A stretch of DNA of 26,375 nucleotides from JBHIDJ01 sp046760105 (GCA_046760105.1 JBHIDJ010000033.1:1-26375); one strand, 5' to 3'; counted from the stretch's first letter, positions 16,730-24,851 are shown. The notes: generated by a model not told the origin, from the sequence alone. Translations and numbers: made by a program.

Positions 16730-17524
16730 ATGAAACAACGACTTTATTCCTTGGGTACCAGCGATGCCGAGCAGCGGCGCCTGCACCTGCAGCGCCAGCT
16801 TTACGGGGACACGGCAAACCTTAAGTTCTCGGAAACCGACACGGTATGCGAGATTGGCAGTGGTGTCGGTGCGAACCTTTGGATTGCCGAGCAGCTTCCG
16901 CGAGGACGATACATCGGCGTCGATGCTGAGCCGAGGCAGACCGAAGCGGCGGTGAAGCATGCACGTGAGCGGTGCTTGAGCAACGTCGAGTTCGTTACGG
17001 CTGACGGCGACCACACCGGTTTGCCCAGTGACTCTGTCGATGTCACGTTTTGTCGGTGTGTTCTGATACATCAGCCCGATCCGGGACCGCTTGTTGACGA
17101 GATGCAGAGGATCGCCAAGCCGGGCGGGCGGATCATTATTATTGAACCGCACAATGCAAGCTACTACTGTGGACCGGACAAGGCGTTTCTGATGAAATGT
17201 TTCCGCGCAAGGGCCGACTATGCCTACGGTAATGGACGTGGATCGCCCGATGTCGCATTGAATCTGTATCCATTACTGGTGACACGCGGTCTCAGAGACG
17301 TTCGCGTTACGCCCCATGTAATTATCGCCTACGGCCACGAGCCAGAGAGGTGTAAAAGCTTCATTCAGAATTGGGTGCAGGTTATCGCAACAGTATCAGA
17401 CAGCCTTTTGGAAGTCGGCGCTATAACCCAGCGGGATCTGGAGCTTGCAGAGCAAGAGGCACAGAACATAAGACCCGAGACGTTTTTTCATCAGAGTATG
17501 TGGATCGTCGAGGCAATCAAATAA
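16730..17524 (+). CDS. Class I SAM-dependent methyltransferase
   Basis: A 264 aa Rossmann-fold methyltransferase. Motif I is CEIGSGVGAN (about 41-50), the acidic residue that binds the ribose is in YIGVDAEP, motif II-like DVTFCRCVLIH follows, and AKPGGRIIIIEP is motif III. This fits the UbiE/Methyltransf_11 group; the substrate is unknown. The C-terminal part (about 150-264) is helical and may form a substrate lid. The deaminase gene starts 51 bases downstream, so the two could be co-transcribed. Confidence 0.88.
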   Translation: MKQRLYSLGTSDAEQRRLHLQRQLYGDTANLKFSETDTVCEIGSGVGANLWIAEQLPRGRYIGVDAEPRQTEAAVKHARERCLSNVEFVTADGDHTGLPSDSVDVTFCRCVLIHQPDPGPLVDEMQRIAKPGGRIIIIEPHNASYYCGPDKAFLMKCFRARADYAYGNGRGSPDVALNLYPLLVTRGLRDVRVTPHVIIAYGHEPERCKSFIQNWVQVIATVSDSLLEVGAITQRDLELAEQEAQNIRPETFFHQSMWIVEAIK

Positions 17525-17575
17525 GTAACTCGGTCATTCTCTGGATCCAACGTTCTATGTCGGAAAGCATACGCT

Positions 17576-17986
17576 ATGAGCACGGTATGTGAGAAAGATC
17601 TCGCGCTCATTGAAGAGGCGCGGGAAATCATCGCGCGTCGTTTCAGGCAGAACTATCATCATGTGGGAGCGGCGCTGCGGACACGTTCCGGTAAAGTGTT
17701 TAGGGGTGTGCATCTGGAGGCGACGGTGGGCCGCGTTGCAGTGTGTGCGGAAGCGACTGCGATGGGTGTCGCCGCCACAGAGGGTGATATGGACGTTGAG
17801 ATGATTGTTGCTGTTGACCGAGAGGGCGGGATCATTTCGCCTTGCGGCCTGTGTCGTGAGTTGATATCGGACTATGCGCCCGATTGTGAGGTCATCGTGC
17901 CGGGGAATAACGGCCCGGAGGTGGTCTCGATACAGAAGCTAATACCCCGAAAATATCGCAAACGGCAACGTAAGGACCCAAAGTGA
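17576..17986 (+). CDS. Cytidine/blasticidin-S deaminase-like protein
   Basis: A 136 aa zinc deaminase with zinc ligands Cys57, Cys90 and Cys93 and the catalytic Glu59: motifs VCAEA and SPCGLCRELI. Three-cysteine ligation and this length match the tetrameric cytidine deaminase and blasticidin-S deaminase group. The canonical substrate segment of cytidine deaminase (FxxxNIENAS) is replaced here by FRGVHLEATVGR, so deoxycytidine/cytidine may not be the true substrate. The C-terminus is basic (RKYRKRQRKDPK). The upstream neighbour is a methyltransferase, 51 bases away. Confidence 0.85.
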   Translation: MSTVCEKDLALIEEAREIIARRFRQNYHHVGAALRTRSGKVFRGVHLEATVGRVAVCAEATAMGVAATEGDMDVEMIVAVDREGGIISPCGLCRELISDYAPDCEVIVPGNNGPEVVSIQKLIPRKYRKRQRKDPK

Positions 17987-18084
17987 TCAAGAAGCGCGAA
18001 ACTGAAGCGTTGGCGCGTTCGTCCGTTCCTTAGGTCTCTCGCTCGCGCAAAACCTTCCCCAAGTCACCTTGCTATGCGTATGTG

Positions 18085-19008
18085 ATGTCGACGGGTGTTG
18101 TGTCAAATGTGCTCATCAGACGGCTAATGGTGCTGCCGGTTGTGTTGTTGCTGTCGTTGATCCCGTCGGTAACCCAGGCGAATGAAGATATAGCAAACGC
18201 AATCGAACTTTTCAAAGTACGACGCTATGACGAAGCAAGGATGTTTCTTGAAAGCGTGTTGCGTGTGAATAACCGCAACGCCGAGGCGCATTACTATTTA
18301 GGGCGGACGTTCTTCGAACTTTGTAAGTATGGTGAAGCGGCCAAGCACTGTAAGAAGGCGACCGAACTCAAGGGTGACAATGCAGACTATTATTATTGGC
18401 TGGGTAGAAGCTATGGATCGCAGGCGGTCCACGGGAATCTGCTCAAACAGGCCCAGCTTGCACCAAGAATAAGAAAAGCATTCGAAACGACGGTTAAGTT
18501 AAACCCTAAACACGTTGAAGGCCGGTTCGGGCTGGGTAACTTTTATGCGCGAGCCCCGGCGCTGATGGGTGGGAGCATAGACAAAGCCCACGCGCAGGTG
18601 AAGGCGCTGACCACGTTGACGGAGGTGGCGGGTAGATTATTGTTTGCACGGATCCTTGAGAAGGAAGGCAAGCCTGATCTGGCAGAAGCAGAGTACAAGA
18701 AAATCGAAGAGATGGTTGGTTATTCCCACGGTGGTTACCGCTTATACCATGAGTATGGTGGTTTTCTGTTAAGGCAAAAGCGTTATGATGAGGCAATAGA
18801 AGAATTTAAAAAACAGGTGGCGTTGGCGCCTACGAAGGCTCGAGCTCACCAAAACCTAGGTGACGCCTATAGAGCGGCCGGTAACTGGCAGGACTCTGCA
18901 AGTGCCTATCGGGAAGCCTTACAAATGAATCAGAAGTGCGAACCGGTGAGAAAAAGATTGGAAAAGAAACTCAAAAAAATCGAAAAAGCGCTCGCGAGAA
19001 GCCGTTGA
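18085..19008 (+). CDS. Exported TPR-repeat protein
   Basis: A 307 aa protein with an N-terminal signal peptide (hydrophobic MVLPVVLLLSLIPSVTQA, ending near residue 32). TPR units follow: two near 37-104 (YYLGRTFFELCKYGEAAKH is typical), a spaced middle part (about 130-210), and two more near 215-290 (YDEAIEEFKKQVALAP; AHQNLGDAYRAAGNWQDSA). The C-terminus is strongly basic. TPR arrays bind partner proteins; an envelope assembly role is plausible but unproven. GTG at 18082, ATG at 18085 and ATG at 18127 are all possible starts and none has a clear ribosome binding site. The esterase gene starts 39 bases downstream. Confidence 0.85.
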   Translation: MSTGVVSNVLIRRLMVLPVVLLLSLIPSVTQANEDIANAIELFKVRRYDEARMFLESVLRVNNRNAEAHYYLGRTFFELCKYGEAAKHCKKATELKGDNADYYYWLGRSYGSQAVHGNLLKQAQLAPRIRKAFETTVKLNPKHVEGRFGLGNFYARAPALMGGSIDKAHAQVKALTTLTEVAGRLLFARILEKEGKPDLAEAEYKKIEEMVGYSHGGYRLYHEYGGFLLRQKRYDEAIEEFKKQVALAPTKARAHQNLGDAYRAAGNWQDSASAYREALQMNQKCEPVRKRLEKKLKKIEKALARSR

Positions 19009-19047
19009 TTACGGCCGCGGTTGACTCGCAGAAGCGCCGGAGGCCTG

Positions 19048-20148
19048 ATGGCCAAACGAAAGCCAAGGCTCGACGGCCATCTCATAGCACTGTGCCGTCG
19101 GGGTGTCATGAATAAGGTTCTCCTCGCTGCGCTCGTGCTAACTCTCTCGATCAATGCCTTGGCGTCTGCTGCACCGAAGTTGCGCGCCTATAACGTAGAC
19201 CTGGGCCAATCATCCGTATCGGGACTGTCTTCAGGGGGATTTATGGCAGTGCAATTTCACGTAGCATTCTCCTCGATCGTGGTGGGCGCGGGCGTCGTAG
19301 CAGGTGGGCCGTACTATTGCACCCAGGGAAGTTGGTTTGCCTTATGGTTTTATCTAAATCAATGCACAATCGTCTCTTTTTGGGTGCCAAGCCCGAACGC
19401 TGTTAGGCTGCTGCGCCATGCCCACGAATTTGCAGCCCGCCAAGAGATCGATGATCTAGCCAATCTGACGCATGACAAGGTGTATATTTTCAGCGGAACG
19501 AACGACTACTCCGTTAGGCAATCGGTAGTAAGTCAGACAAATGCTTTCTATCAGCTAGCGGGTGTGCCCGTCGAAAATATTCAGTACGTTAATAGCCTCA
19601 ATGCAGGTCACGCAGTAATTACGGATGACTATGGCAATAGCTGCGCAAGAACGGGCTCCCCATTCATTAATGATTGTGATTATGATCAAGCAGGCGCAAT
19701 CTTGCGCCATATTTATGGCGACCTCAATCCGCCCGCGACTTCGAGCAACGGTGGGAAAATCATCGAGTTTTCGCAGGCAGAATTTATTAATAATCCACGA
19801 TTCCACAGCATGAGCAATGTCGGCTATATCTACGTGCCCAAATCATGTGCTCAAGGGGATATCTGCAAGGTCCACATCGCCTTTCATGGCTGTGGGCAGA
19901 CAATGGAAAAGATTGGTGATCGCTTCTATAGGCGTGCAGGCTATAACGAATGGGCAGCAACGAACAATATAATCGTGCTGTATCCGCAACTCGTGGAACT
20001 CGCATGGCACAATCCCGAGGGATGCTGGGATTGGTGGGGATATGACAACGCTGACTATTACAATAAGAAAGGCCCGCAGATGGCGGCAGTGATGGCAATG
20101 CTCAAGCGGCTGGCCGCAAAGGACAAAATCGGACTGGAGCAGCAATGA
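19048..20148 (+). CDS. Secreted PHA-depolymerase-like esterase
   Basis: An extracellular short-chain polyhydroxyalkanoate depolymerase-like alpha/beta hydrolase of 366 aa. The nucleophile Ser61 is in GLSSGG; SGTNDYSV supplies the likely Asp and NAGHAV the likely His; the FHGCGQT and WDWWGYD segments are typical of this catalytic-domain family. Such enzymes cut poly(3-hydroxybutyrate). The start at 19048 has GGAGG 4 bases upstream and gives a long basic n-region; the ATG at 19108 gives a tidier signal peptide (MNKVLLAALVLTLSINALAS) but a weaker ribosome binding site. No substrate-binding domain follows the catalytic domain. The stop overlaps the next small ORF by 4 bases. Confidence 0.87.
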   Translation: MAKRKPRLDGHLIALCRRGVMNKVLLAALVLTLSINALASAAPKLRAYNVDLGQSSVSGLSSGGFMAVQFHVAFSSIVVGAGVVAGGPYYCTQGSWFALWFYLNQCTIVSFWVPSPNAVRLLRHAHEFAARQEIDDLANLTHDKVYIFSGTNDYSVRQSVVSQTNAFYQLAGVPVENIQYVNSLNAGHAVITDDYGNSCARTGSPFINDCDYDQAGAILRHIYGDLNPPATSSNGGKIIEFSQAEFINNPRFHSMSNVGYIYVPKSCAQGDICKVHIAFHGCGQTMEKIGDRFYRRAGYNEWAATNNIIVLYPQLVELAWHNPEGCWDWWGYDNADYYNKKGPQMAAVMAMLKRLAAKDKIGLEQQ

Positions 20149-20258
20149 TAAAACGACTGGTGTTCGTGGCTTTCGTGCTGTGCGGCTGTGTGGGCGGACA
20201 GTCTACTGCTACCTGCAAGCCGAGCGATCGGCACTGGACAAGCAGCTTAGGGGATTGA
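20145..20258 (+). CDS. Short (37 aa) lipoprotein ORF
   Basis: A 37-codon frame whose ATG overlaps the esterase stop (ATGA at 20145-20148). GGAG lies 5 bases upstream. The peptide starts with a signal-like segment MIKRLVFVAFVLCGCVGG, with LCGC as a lipobox (modified Cys15), and ends with a 19-residue polar tail (ending HWTSSLGD). The start-stop overlap suggests translational coupling with the esterase. The next gene, the SDR, starts 4 bases after its stop. It may be a real small lipoprotein or the remnant of a longer one; the tail resembles no domain I know. Confidence 0.6.
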   Translation: MIKRLVFVAFVLCGCVGGQSTATCKPSDRHWTSSLGD

Positions 20259-20261
20259 CTG

Positions 20262-21020
20262 ATGAATTTTTCGAACCAGACAGTACTCGTCACCGGAGCA
20301 TCGAGGGGTATCGGCCGCGCTGTCGCACGGCTGTTCGCACAACAGGGTGCACGGGTTGCCGTGCACTACAACCAGGATAAGCGACGGGCGGAGCAGACAC
20401 TGGCCGAGTTAGGGGGTAGTGGTCATGTTGTTCTGCAAGCAAACTTGATGGAGGCGGATTCCGCACGCAACCTCATAGATGGCGTAGTGCAGCAGATGGG
20501 CGGCATGGACATCTTGGTGAACAATGCGGGAATATTTAAGGAACATCCGTTTGCAGATGTCTCGTACGAAAAGTGGCAAGAAGCGTGGCGTGAGACACTA
20601 GCGGTAAATCTGCTGGCACCGGCCCACCTATTATTTTGTGCCGCGGAGCACATGTGCAAAACTGGTGGTGGGAAAATTGTAAATATCTCCTCGCGCGGCG
20701 CATTTCGTGGGGAACCGGACGCCCCCGCTTATGGGGCTAGCAAGGCGGGATTGAATGCATTGAGTCAGTCGATGGCGAAGGCGCTCGCGAAGCACAGTAT
20801 CTTTGTTTACGCCGTCGCACCTGGTTTCGTCGAAACGGATATGGCAGCGCATTTACTGGAAGGGCCCGAAGGCGACGAGATTCGCAATCAGAGTCCACTC
20901 GGGCGCGTAGCAAAGCCCGAAGAAGTCGCCCGGACGGTGCTATTCTTAGCGTCGCAGTGTTCGGAGTTTCTGACTGGCGGCATTGTCGACGTAAATGGTG
21001 CGTCGTATCTACGCTCATGA
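20262..21020 (+). CDS. SDR-family NAD(P)-dependent oxidoreductase
   Basis: A 252 aa classical short-chain dehydrogenase/reductase, FabG-like. Cofactor motif TGASRGIG at 11-18, NNAG at 87-90, and the catalytic Ser144, Tyr157 and Lys161 (YGASK) in correct spacing. The C-terminus GGIVDVNGASYLRS matches the beta-ketoacyl-ACP-reductase-like group. The basic/aromatic HYNQDKRR after the second strand suggests NADP preference. The substrate could be a 3-oxoacyl compound, which would fit next to a PHA-type esterase, but this is inference. AGGGG lies 8 bases before the ATG. Confidence 0.93.
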   Translation: MNFSNQTVLVTGASRGIGRAVARLFAQQGARVAVHYNQDKRRAEQTLAELGGSGHVVLQANLMEADSARNLIDGVVQQMGGMDILVNNAGIFKEHPFADVSYEKWQEAWRETLAVNLLAPAHLLFCAAEHMCKTGGGKIVNISSRGAFRGEPDAPAYGASKAGLNALSQSMAKALAKHSIFVYAVAPGFVETDMAAHLLEGPEGDEIRNQSPLGRVAKPEEVARTVLFLASQCSEFLTGGIVDVNGASYLRS

Positions 21021-21283
21021 AGCGAGAAGGACTCTTAACGTCGGTGAGCAGGTAGCAGTGGTTCGATTTCGCTTGCTTAGAATTTTCATTGCGTTACGTA
21101 ACCCGCGTCGCCGGCAAGGCTGCAGCAAGTCGTAGCTAAATATCACGAAGCCCTAGTTATCTTGTCCCTATAGCAGCTGTCCAGTACTAGGCTATATTGA
21201 TTACAAGGGCGTTTCGCACGCAACTGCGCCCACTTCATAGGCAGACGATCGCGCCTTTTCGAGGTTTCATACCCAGTTGAATT
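21021..21283. other. Intergenic region with a palindrome
   Basis: About 260 bases with no convincing gene. It includes a perfect 10-bp palindrome GTTACGTAAC at 21093-21102. No T-run terminator seen. Confidence 0.4.
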
Positions 21284-22030
21284 ATGATGGTTGCCATCGA
21301 CCCCACAAAAATCCTGTCAGTGGATGATTGTGAACAAGAGCGAACACCGCAGGAACTTGTTGATTGGGTCGAGGAGAAAAATAGTCTATTTGCCCGTACT
21401 GAGGAGGGAAGGAATTATGTGATACTCCGCAAAGGGCTTGCAAAGAAGTTTATTGAGGAGATATACCCATTAAGTCTCCTAGCACAGCAACTTTTCAATG
21501 GGCGCGGCGATGTTGTCTGCAAGCCGAGTTTATTTGAGGAAAACTTTGATGCGGTTATTATCGATTATCGCCGGCGTCCGCTTAAGATCCAAAAGATAAA
21601 GTTTACTCACGCAATCCGGCACTACGAAAAATATTTGCGCACTGTCTATTTGCAAAAGTATGGGTACGTCTCTTTGCTTAGCAAGCTAATGCGTAACAGT
21701 AATGAGAATGCGAGAAACAGCCCGAAGAGAAAAAATGAGATAGTCGGTCGAGTTAGAGGACGGAAAAAAGAGCTACGGGTCATTGCTAAGGCAGGGGAGA
21801 GAGAATCAAACAAGCGTTACGGTATAGATTGGTCGCTAGTAATGGTTTTTGATGACTACATGACTTTCATATCACTTGGAGAGCTGGAGCAATTAGAGGC
21901 ATTCATAAATACAGAAGTTCTTCCTATGGGACTGGATTTCGGCAAGCTGTTCCTGCTTAGTTGGTCCGGCAACACCCTTCTGGAGTTTTCTCTCGGCGAC
22001 AGTAGTAGTACGGGTGCGCAACGCACTTAG
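21284..22030 (+). CDS. Hypothetical protein, possible nuclease-like fold
   Basis: A 248 aa soluble protein with no signal or membrane segment. I cannot name it. The middle region has FDAVIIDYR (about 89-97), then QKIKFTHAIRHYEKYLR, then VYLQKYGYVSLLSKL. Weakly, this resembles a degenerate D-xn-(E/Q)-x-K core of PD-(D/E)XK nuclease-like proteins, where Gln would stand in for Glu. A basic stretch (KRKNEIVGRVRGRKKE) follows at about 149-164. Codons are more AT-rich than in the SDR upstream. It is bounded by long gaps on both sides and stands alone. Confidence 0.7.
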   Translation: MMVAIDPTKILSVDDCEQERTPQELVDWVEEKNSLFARTEEGRNYVILRKGLAKKFIEEIYPLSLLAQQLFNGRGDVVCKPSLFEENFDAVIIDYRRRPLKIQKIKFTHAIRHYEKYLRTVYLQKYGYVSLLSKLMRNSNENARNSPKRKNEIVGRVRGRKKELRVIAKAGERESNKRYGIDWSLVMVFDDYMTFISLGELEQLEAFINTEVLPMGLDFGKLFLLSWSGNTLLEFSLGDSSSTGAQRT

Positions 22031-22096
22031 CGCTACAAGTTGATGGTCTGTACCCAGGACTCTGACCGTTAATGAAGCGACATATTTTGCCTATAG

Positions 22097-22114
22097 CTCC
22101 AACGTGAGTTGGAG
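22097..22114. terminator. Hairpin after hypothetical gene
   Basis: CTCCAAC (22097-22103) and GTTGGAG (22108-22114) form a perfect 7-bp stem with a GTGA loop, 67 bases after the stop of the preceding gene. No T-run follows, so intrinsic termination is uncertain. Confidence 0.35.
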
Positions 22115-22140
22115 ACTCGGCCAAGGGTAAGGGGATAGTT

Positions 22141-22206
22141 ATGCTGAGAAAAATATCATACGTTGGTCTCTTCGGCGTGGTGATCGCTACGGTTGGTGTG
22201 CCATGA
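22141..22206 (+). CDS. 21-codon signal-like leader ORF
   Basis: A short frame of 21 codons, starting 6 bases after AAGGGG. The peptide has a basic start (MLRKISYV) and a hydrophobic end (GLFGVVIATVGVP). It could be a leader peptide, a very small membrane peptide, or the decayed signal peptide of a lost gene; moving by one base at its end joins a frame that reads toward the membrane protein at 22286. The strong ribosome binding site favours real translation; function unknown. Confidence 0.35.
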   Translation: MLRKISYVGLFGVVIATVGVP

Positions 22207-22285
22207 TGTGATTGCTGGCGAGAGTCAGAGAGGCCGTGAATGCAGGGTCAAAACACAAATTCAATACGATAAGGAGCAAAAAGTA

Positions 22286-22492
22286 ATGTCAGAACACGCG
22301 GAAATCGCCATCTTGCAGCTCCTCTTCTTTCTAGTCGGTGCTGCGATTGTCATCGTCCCTTTCTGGAAGATCTATGCGAAGGCCGGATTTTCCAAATGGT
22401 TAAGCCTGCTGATGATTGTCCCCCTTGTTAATCTGCTTGTCTTGTATGTGGTCGCTTTTTCCACATGGCCGGCGCATCGTCAAGGTGACTAG
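22286..22492 (+). CDS. Small two-helix membrane protein
   Basis: A 68 aa protein with two hydrophobic segments (about 8-27 and 40-58), the second rich in Leu/Val. No family recognised. The start is set by AAGGAG about 9 bases upstream of ATG 22286; an earlier in-frame TTG at 22193 has no such site. Confidence 0.65.
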   Translation: MSEHAEIAILQLLFFLVGAAIVIVPFWKIYAKAGFSKWLSLLMIVPLVNLLVLYVVAFSTWPAHRQGD

Positions 22493-22505
22493 CAGGCGTT
22501 AACTC

Positions 22506-22525
22506 GACGGTATTCGATTACCGTC
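22506..22525. terminator. Hairpin after small membrane gene
   Basis: GACGGTA (22506-22512) and TACCGTC (22519-22525), a perfect 7-bp stem with loop TTCGAT, 13 bases after the stop codon. Position fits a transcript end, but it is followed by CCAAAATAA rather than a T-run. Confidence 0.4.
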
Positions 22526-22642
22526 CCAAAATAACGGTGTTTGACACGAATCGCAACGCGATGAGAGTGTCCTGGTTCGATCCCGCAGACTTCGAATGGC
22601 TCGATCGGGCGTGCTCCCACCCATCCAAGTAACAAGCTATAT

Positions 22643-22656
22643 TTGACAACTATAAT
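22643..22656 (+). promoter_or_regulatory. Consensus-like promoter hexamers, wrong spacing
   Basis: TTGACA (22643-22648) and TATAAT (22651-22656) both match sigma-70 consensus but are only 2 bases apart, so they cannot act together. TATAAT may be a -10 for the lipoprotein gene at 22727 with a poor -35. Confidence 0.3.
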
Positions 22657-22726
22657 AGGTTGTTAGTGATCTATGTCGCCGAATGTTGTCGGCGTATTGG
22701 TAAAACGTCCGTGGAGGCTATCAAGC

Positions 22727-22933
22727 ATGAACGTACTATTTCGCACGATACTCGCTAGTTTCTTGCTGCTGCTTGCGGCATGTTCAGCTAACGATGATGA
22801 GGGCTACGAGTCGACCGACAGCCATGTGTGGAAGACCCAAGCTGAGGCCTTAGATAAAGCGAGAAACGTGGAGCAGCTGTTGAAAGACACCACTGATGAA
22901 AAACGCCGAGAAATGGAGCGGCAGACCCGATAA
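22727..22933 (+). CDS. Small lipoprotein
   Basis: A 68 aa lipoprotein. The start at 22727 has GGAGG 9 bases upstream; an upstream ATG at 22673 lacks one. Signal MNVLFRTILASFLLLLAAC ends in a clear lipobox (LAAC), modified Cys19. The following SANDDEGYES is acidic, and the rest (about 30-68) is a highly charged helix (EALDKARNVEQLLKDTTDEK). Asn/Asp close after the Cys leaves inner- or outer-membrane placement open. No family recognised; it resembles generic small envelope lipoproteins. Confidence 0.75.
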   Translation: MNVLFRTILASFLLLLAACSANDDEGYESTDSHVWKTQAEALDKARNVEQLLKDTTDEKRREMERQTR

Positions 22934-22988
22934 GGGGAATGTCTAACATTCGCGGTTACAAATAGTTTTCAATAACTTCCCGGATCTC

Positions 22989-23747
22989 ATGCAAGAGAAT
23001 ACGCCCACTTACCCGCCATGGGGAATATGGGCGACGATTGGCTTCAGTCTGATAATTGTCGCCTGTTTCTTGCTGGTTCAGATGTTGGCGGCTGTCCTCT
23101 TTGTGACGGCTAAGGGCAACATTGATCCAGACTTAGATCCTGCCATGCTTGCTTCATCGTTGGAAACCAATGGTTTCCTGCTCGCACTGACCACTTGCGC
23201 CACGATGGTGGTGACTATCGGGCTTGTCGCATTATTCATATGGTTTCGCAGACAAGCCACGTTCAAGCAGTATCTACATTTGAGTCCTATAAGCGCAAAA
23301 ACGTTAATAGGATGGTTGGGTGTGGTTGTCCTTTTCGGAATTGTCTGGGACGGCCTCACGTACCTATTAGATAGACCGATCATTCCCGATTTTATGCTCA
23401 CCGCCTACGCGACGGCTTATTTTGCGCCACTTCTCTGGTTGGCGGTGGTTATCGCTGCGCCATTGACGGAAGAGGTATTTTTCCGAGGGTTTCTGTTCGA
23501 AGGTATTAGGTTTTCGAGGCTAGGTGGTATTGGCGCGGTTTTGTTTACGTCTCTAATCTGGGCGGTGATCCATATACAGTACGGTTTGTACGAAATCAGT
23601 ACCGTATTTATCTTAGGCATCGTGTTGGGTATAGCGCGTTTAAAAACACAGTCCCTCTATACGACTATTGCAATGCACTCGTTGGCGAACCTGTTAGCGA
23701 CGCTGGAGGTTGTTGTCTACCTTCATTACTTGACGAATGCTGACTAG
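22989..23747 (+). CDS. CPBP-family intramembrane metalloprotease
   Basis: A 252 aa membrane protein of the CAAX protease/bacteriocin-processing (CPBP, Abi) family. Hydrophobic helices at about 13-40, 64-86, 106-125, 143-160, 181-197, 205-215. Catalytic motifs are in order: E161-E162-x3-R166 (EEVFFRG), His195 in WAVIHIQYG, and His230 with Asn234 in AMHSLANLL. All key residues are present. In prokaryotes the substrates are mostly unknown. No bacteriocin precursor or immunity gene is seen near it. Confidence 0.92.
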   Translation: MQENTPTYPPWGIWATIGFSLIIVACFLLVQMLAAVLFVTAKGNIDPDLDPAMLASSLETNGFLLALTTCATMVVTIGLVALFIWFRRQATFKQYLHLSPISAKTLIGWLGVVVLFGIVWDGLTYLLDRPIIPDFMLTAYATAYFAPLLWLAVVIAAPLTEEVFFRGFLFEGIRFSRLGGIGAVLFTSLIWAVIHIQYGLYEISTVFILGIVLGIARLKTQSLYTTIAMHSLANLLATLEVVVYLHYLTNAD

Positions 23748-24013
23748 TCAGGGTGCTACACGGGGCCACAAGGCCTGGTCGTATCGCAGGCCTGACCCGT
23801 CGTGTGCGTCCGGTTTGCAGGTCCCTCCTGGGCTCTCCGCGTTCTCTGATCAATGAGTTTGGGCATAGCCCAGTACCTATCCTGTTGATTAGGAACGCAG
23901 TTATCGGACTGCCCACAAGGCAGTTGCACCTCTTTTTAGGTGTCTATACTTACGCTAAGCGGCTCAAGTTAGAGCCAAGCGACAACAGACGCAGCGGCAC
24001 GGAAACACCCCTA
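23748..24013. other. Region before the VTT gene
   Basis: About 265 bases between the protease and the likely VTT start. The VTT frame is open through it, but the encoded part (starting GATRPGRIAGLT) is not like a membrane protein and has no ribosome binding site at its own start. I regard it as non-coding leader sequence. Confidence 0.45.
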
Positions 24014-24739
24014 ATGTTGGTCAATGTCTATCGAAAAGCGCACGCGATCTGGGATACTCCGGTCCGGTGGTTTGTGGTCATTGCGTCGCTGTTTCTGGTA
24101 ATCGCCGTTGTCATCGATACTATTAACCTCGAACAGGTTTACAAGGCAATGCAGGCGTGGACTACCGGCAAGCATGATCTAAGCATCATCGCATTCACTT
24201 TGGGATGCGCGATTCTGATGTCAGCCATAATTCCGGAGGTTGTCCTCGGCGTCGCGGCAGGAAATCTTTTCGGGTTCGTTTGGGGCAGCATATCGTTTTG
24301 TGTCTCTGGCCTGCTTTGTTCCTTGCTTGTTTTCTTTATCGCTAGAACTTGTTTGCAAAGTCGGGTTCAGAGTGTTATCTCAGGGTATCCGAGGCTGCGG
24401 GCCATCGAGGGAGTTGTAAGCAATGGCCGGCTTCGATTGCTTTGTTTGTTGCGACTGCTTCCGCTTAATCCTGCGCTCATGAGCTATGCCCTGGCAACAA
24501 CGAAAGTCAAACTCTGGCCATATTTGCTTGCCAGCATGTGCATGATTCCGGGGTGGGTGCTCACGGTCTATTTCGGTCATGTAACGGCGAACGTTACCAA
24601 GCTCGCCGGTGGCGCAAGTGTGTACATGCCGCTGCGAGACACATTGACTATCGGTGGGCTTCTGTTGTCCATAGCAGTAATGGTCTACATTACGCGTGTT
24701 GCCGCAAGGCATTGCGGCACATACGACGAATCGCAGTAA
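24014..24739 (+). CDS. TVP38/TMEM64-family (VTT domain) membrane protein
   Basis: A 241 aa inner-membrane protein with the VTT (DedA/SNARE-associated) domain. Helices at about 17-36, 56-75, 75-105 and later ones to the C-terminus. Diagnostic parts are GVAAGNLFGFVWG in the middle and the RLLPLNPALMSYALA motif, followed by MIPGWVLTVYFG. DedA/TVP38 proteins are linked to lipid scrambling and membrane integrity, with no defined substrate for most. The ATG at 24014 starts just before the first helix; a longer frame to 23753 is less likely. Confidence 0.85.
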   Translation: MLVNVYRKAHAIWDTPVRWFVVIASLFLVIAVVIDTINLEQVYKAMQAWTTGKHDLSIIAFTLGCAILMSAIIPEVVLGVAAGNLFGFVWGSISFCVSGLLCSLLVFFIARTCLQSRVQSVISGYPRLRAIEGVVSNGRLRLLCLLRLLPLNPALMSYALATTKVKLWPYLLASMCMIPGWVLTVYFGHVTANVTKLAGGASVYMPLRDTLTIGGLLLSIAVMVYITRVAARHCGTYDESQ

Positions 24740-24822
24740 GTATACACGGAAGTTTTCGGTTCGCCTGCCAACGACCGGTCCTATCTACTGTCTGCAGAGT
24801 CTTTTCTGAAGTCAAATCTAGC

Positions 24823-24851
24823 GCTCTGATGATATCGCGTCGTATCAGAGC
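24823..24851. terminator. Hairpin after VTT gene
   Basis: GCTCTGAT (24823-24830) and ATCAGAGC (24844-24851) form a perfect 8-bp stem with a 13-base loop. It lies 84 bases after the VTT stop. No T-run, so it could be a non-terminator structure. Confidence 0.35.

Noticed and set aside
22574..22584. GGTTCGATCCC resembling a tRNA T-loop
   Set aside because: The flanking bases do not form a 5-bp T-stem, and no acceptor or anticodon arm is present.
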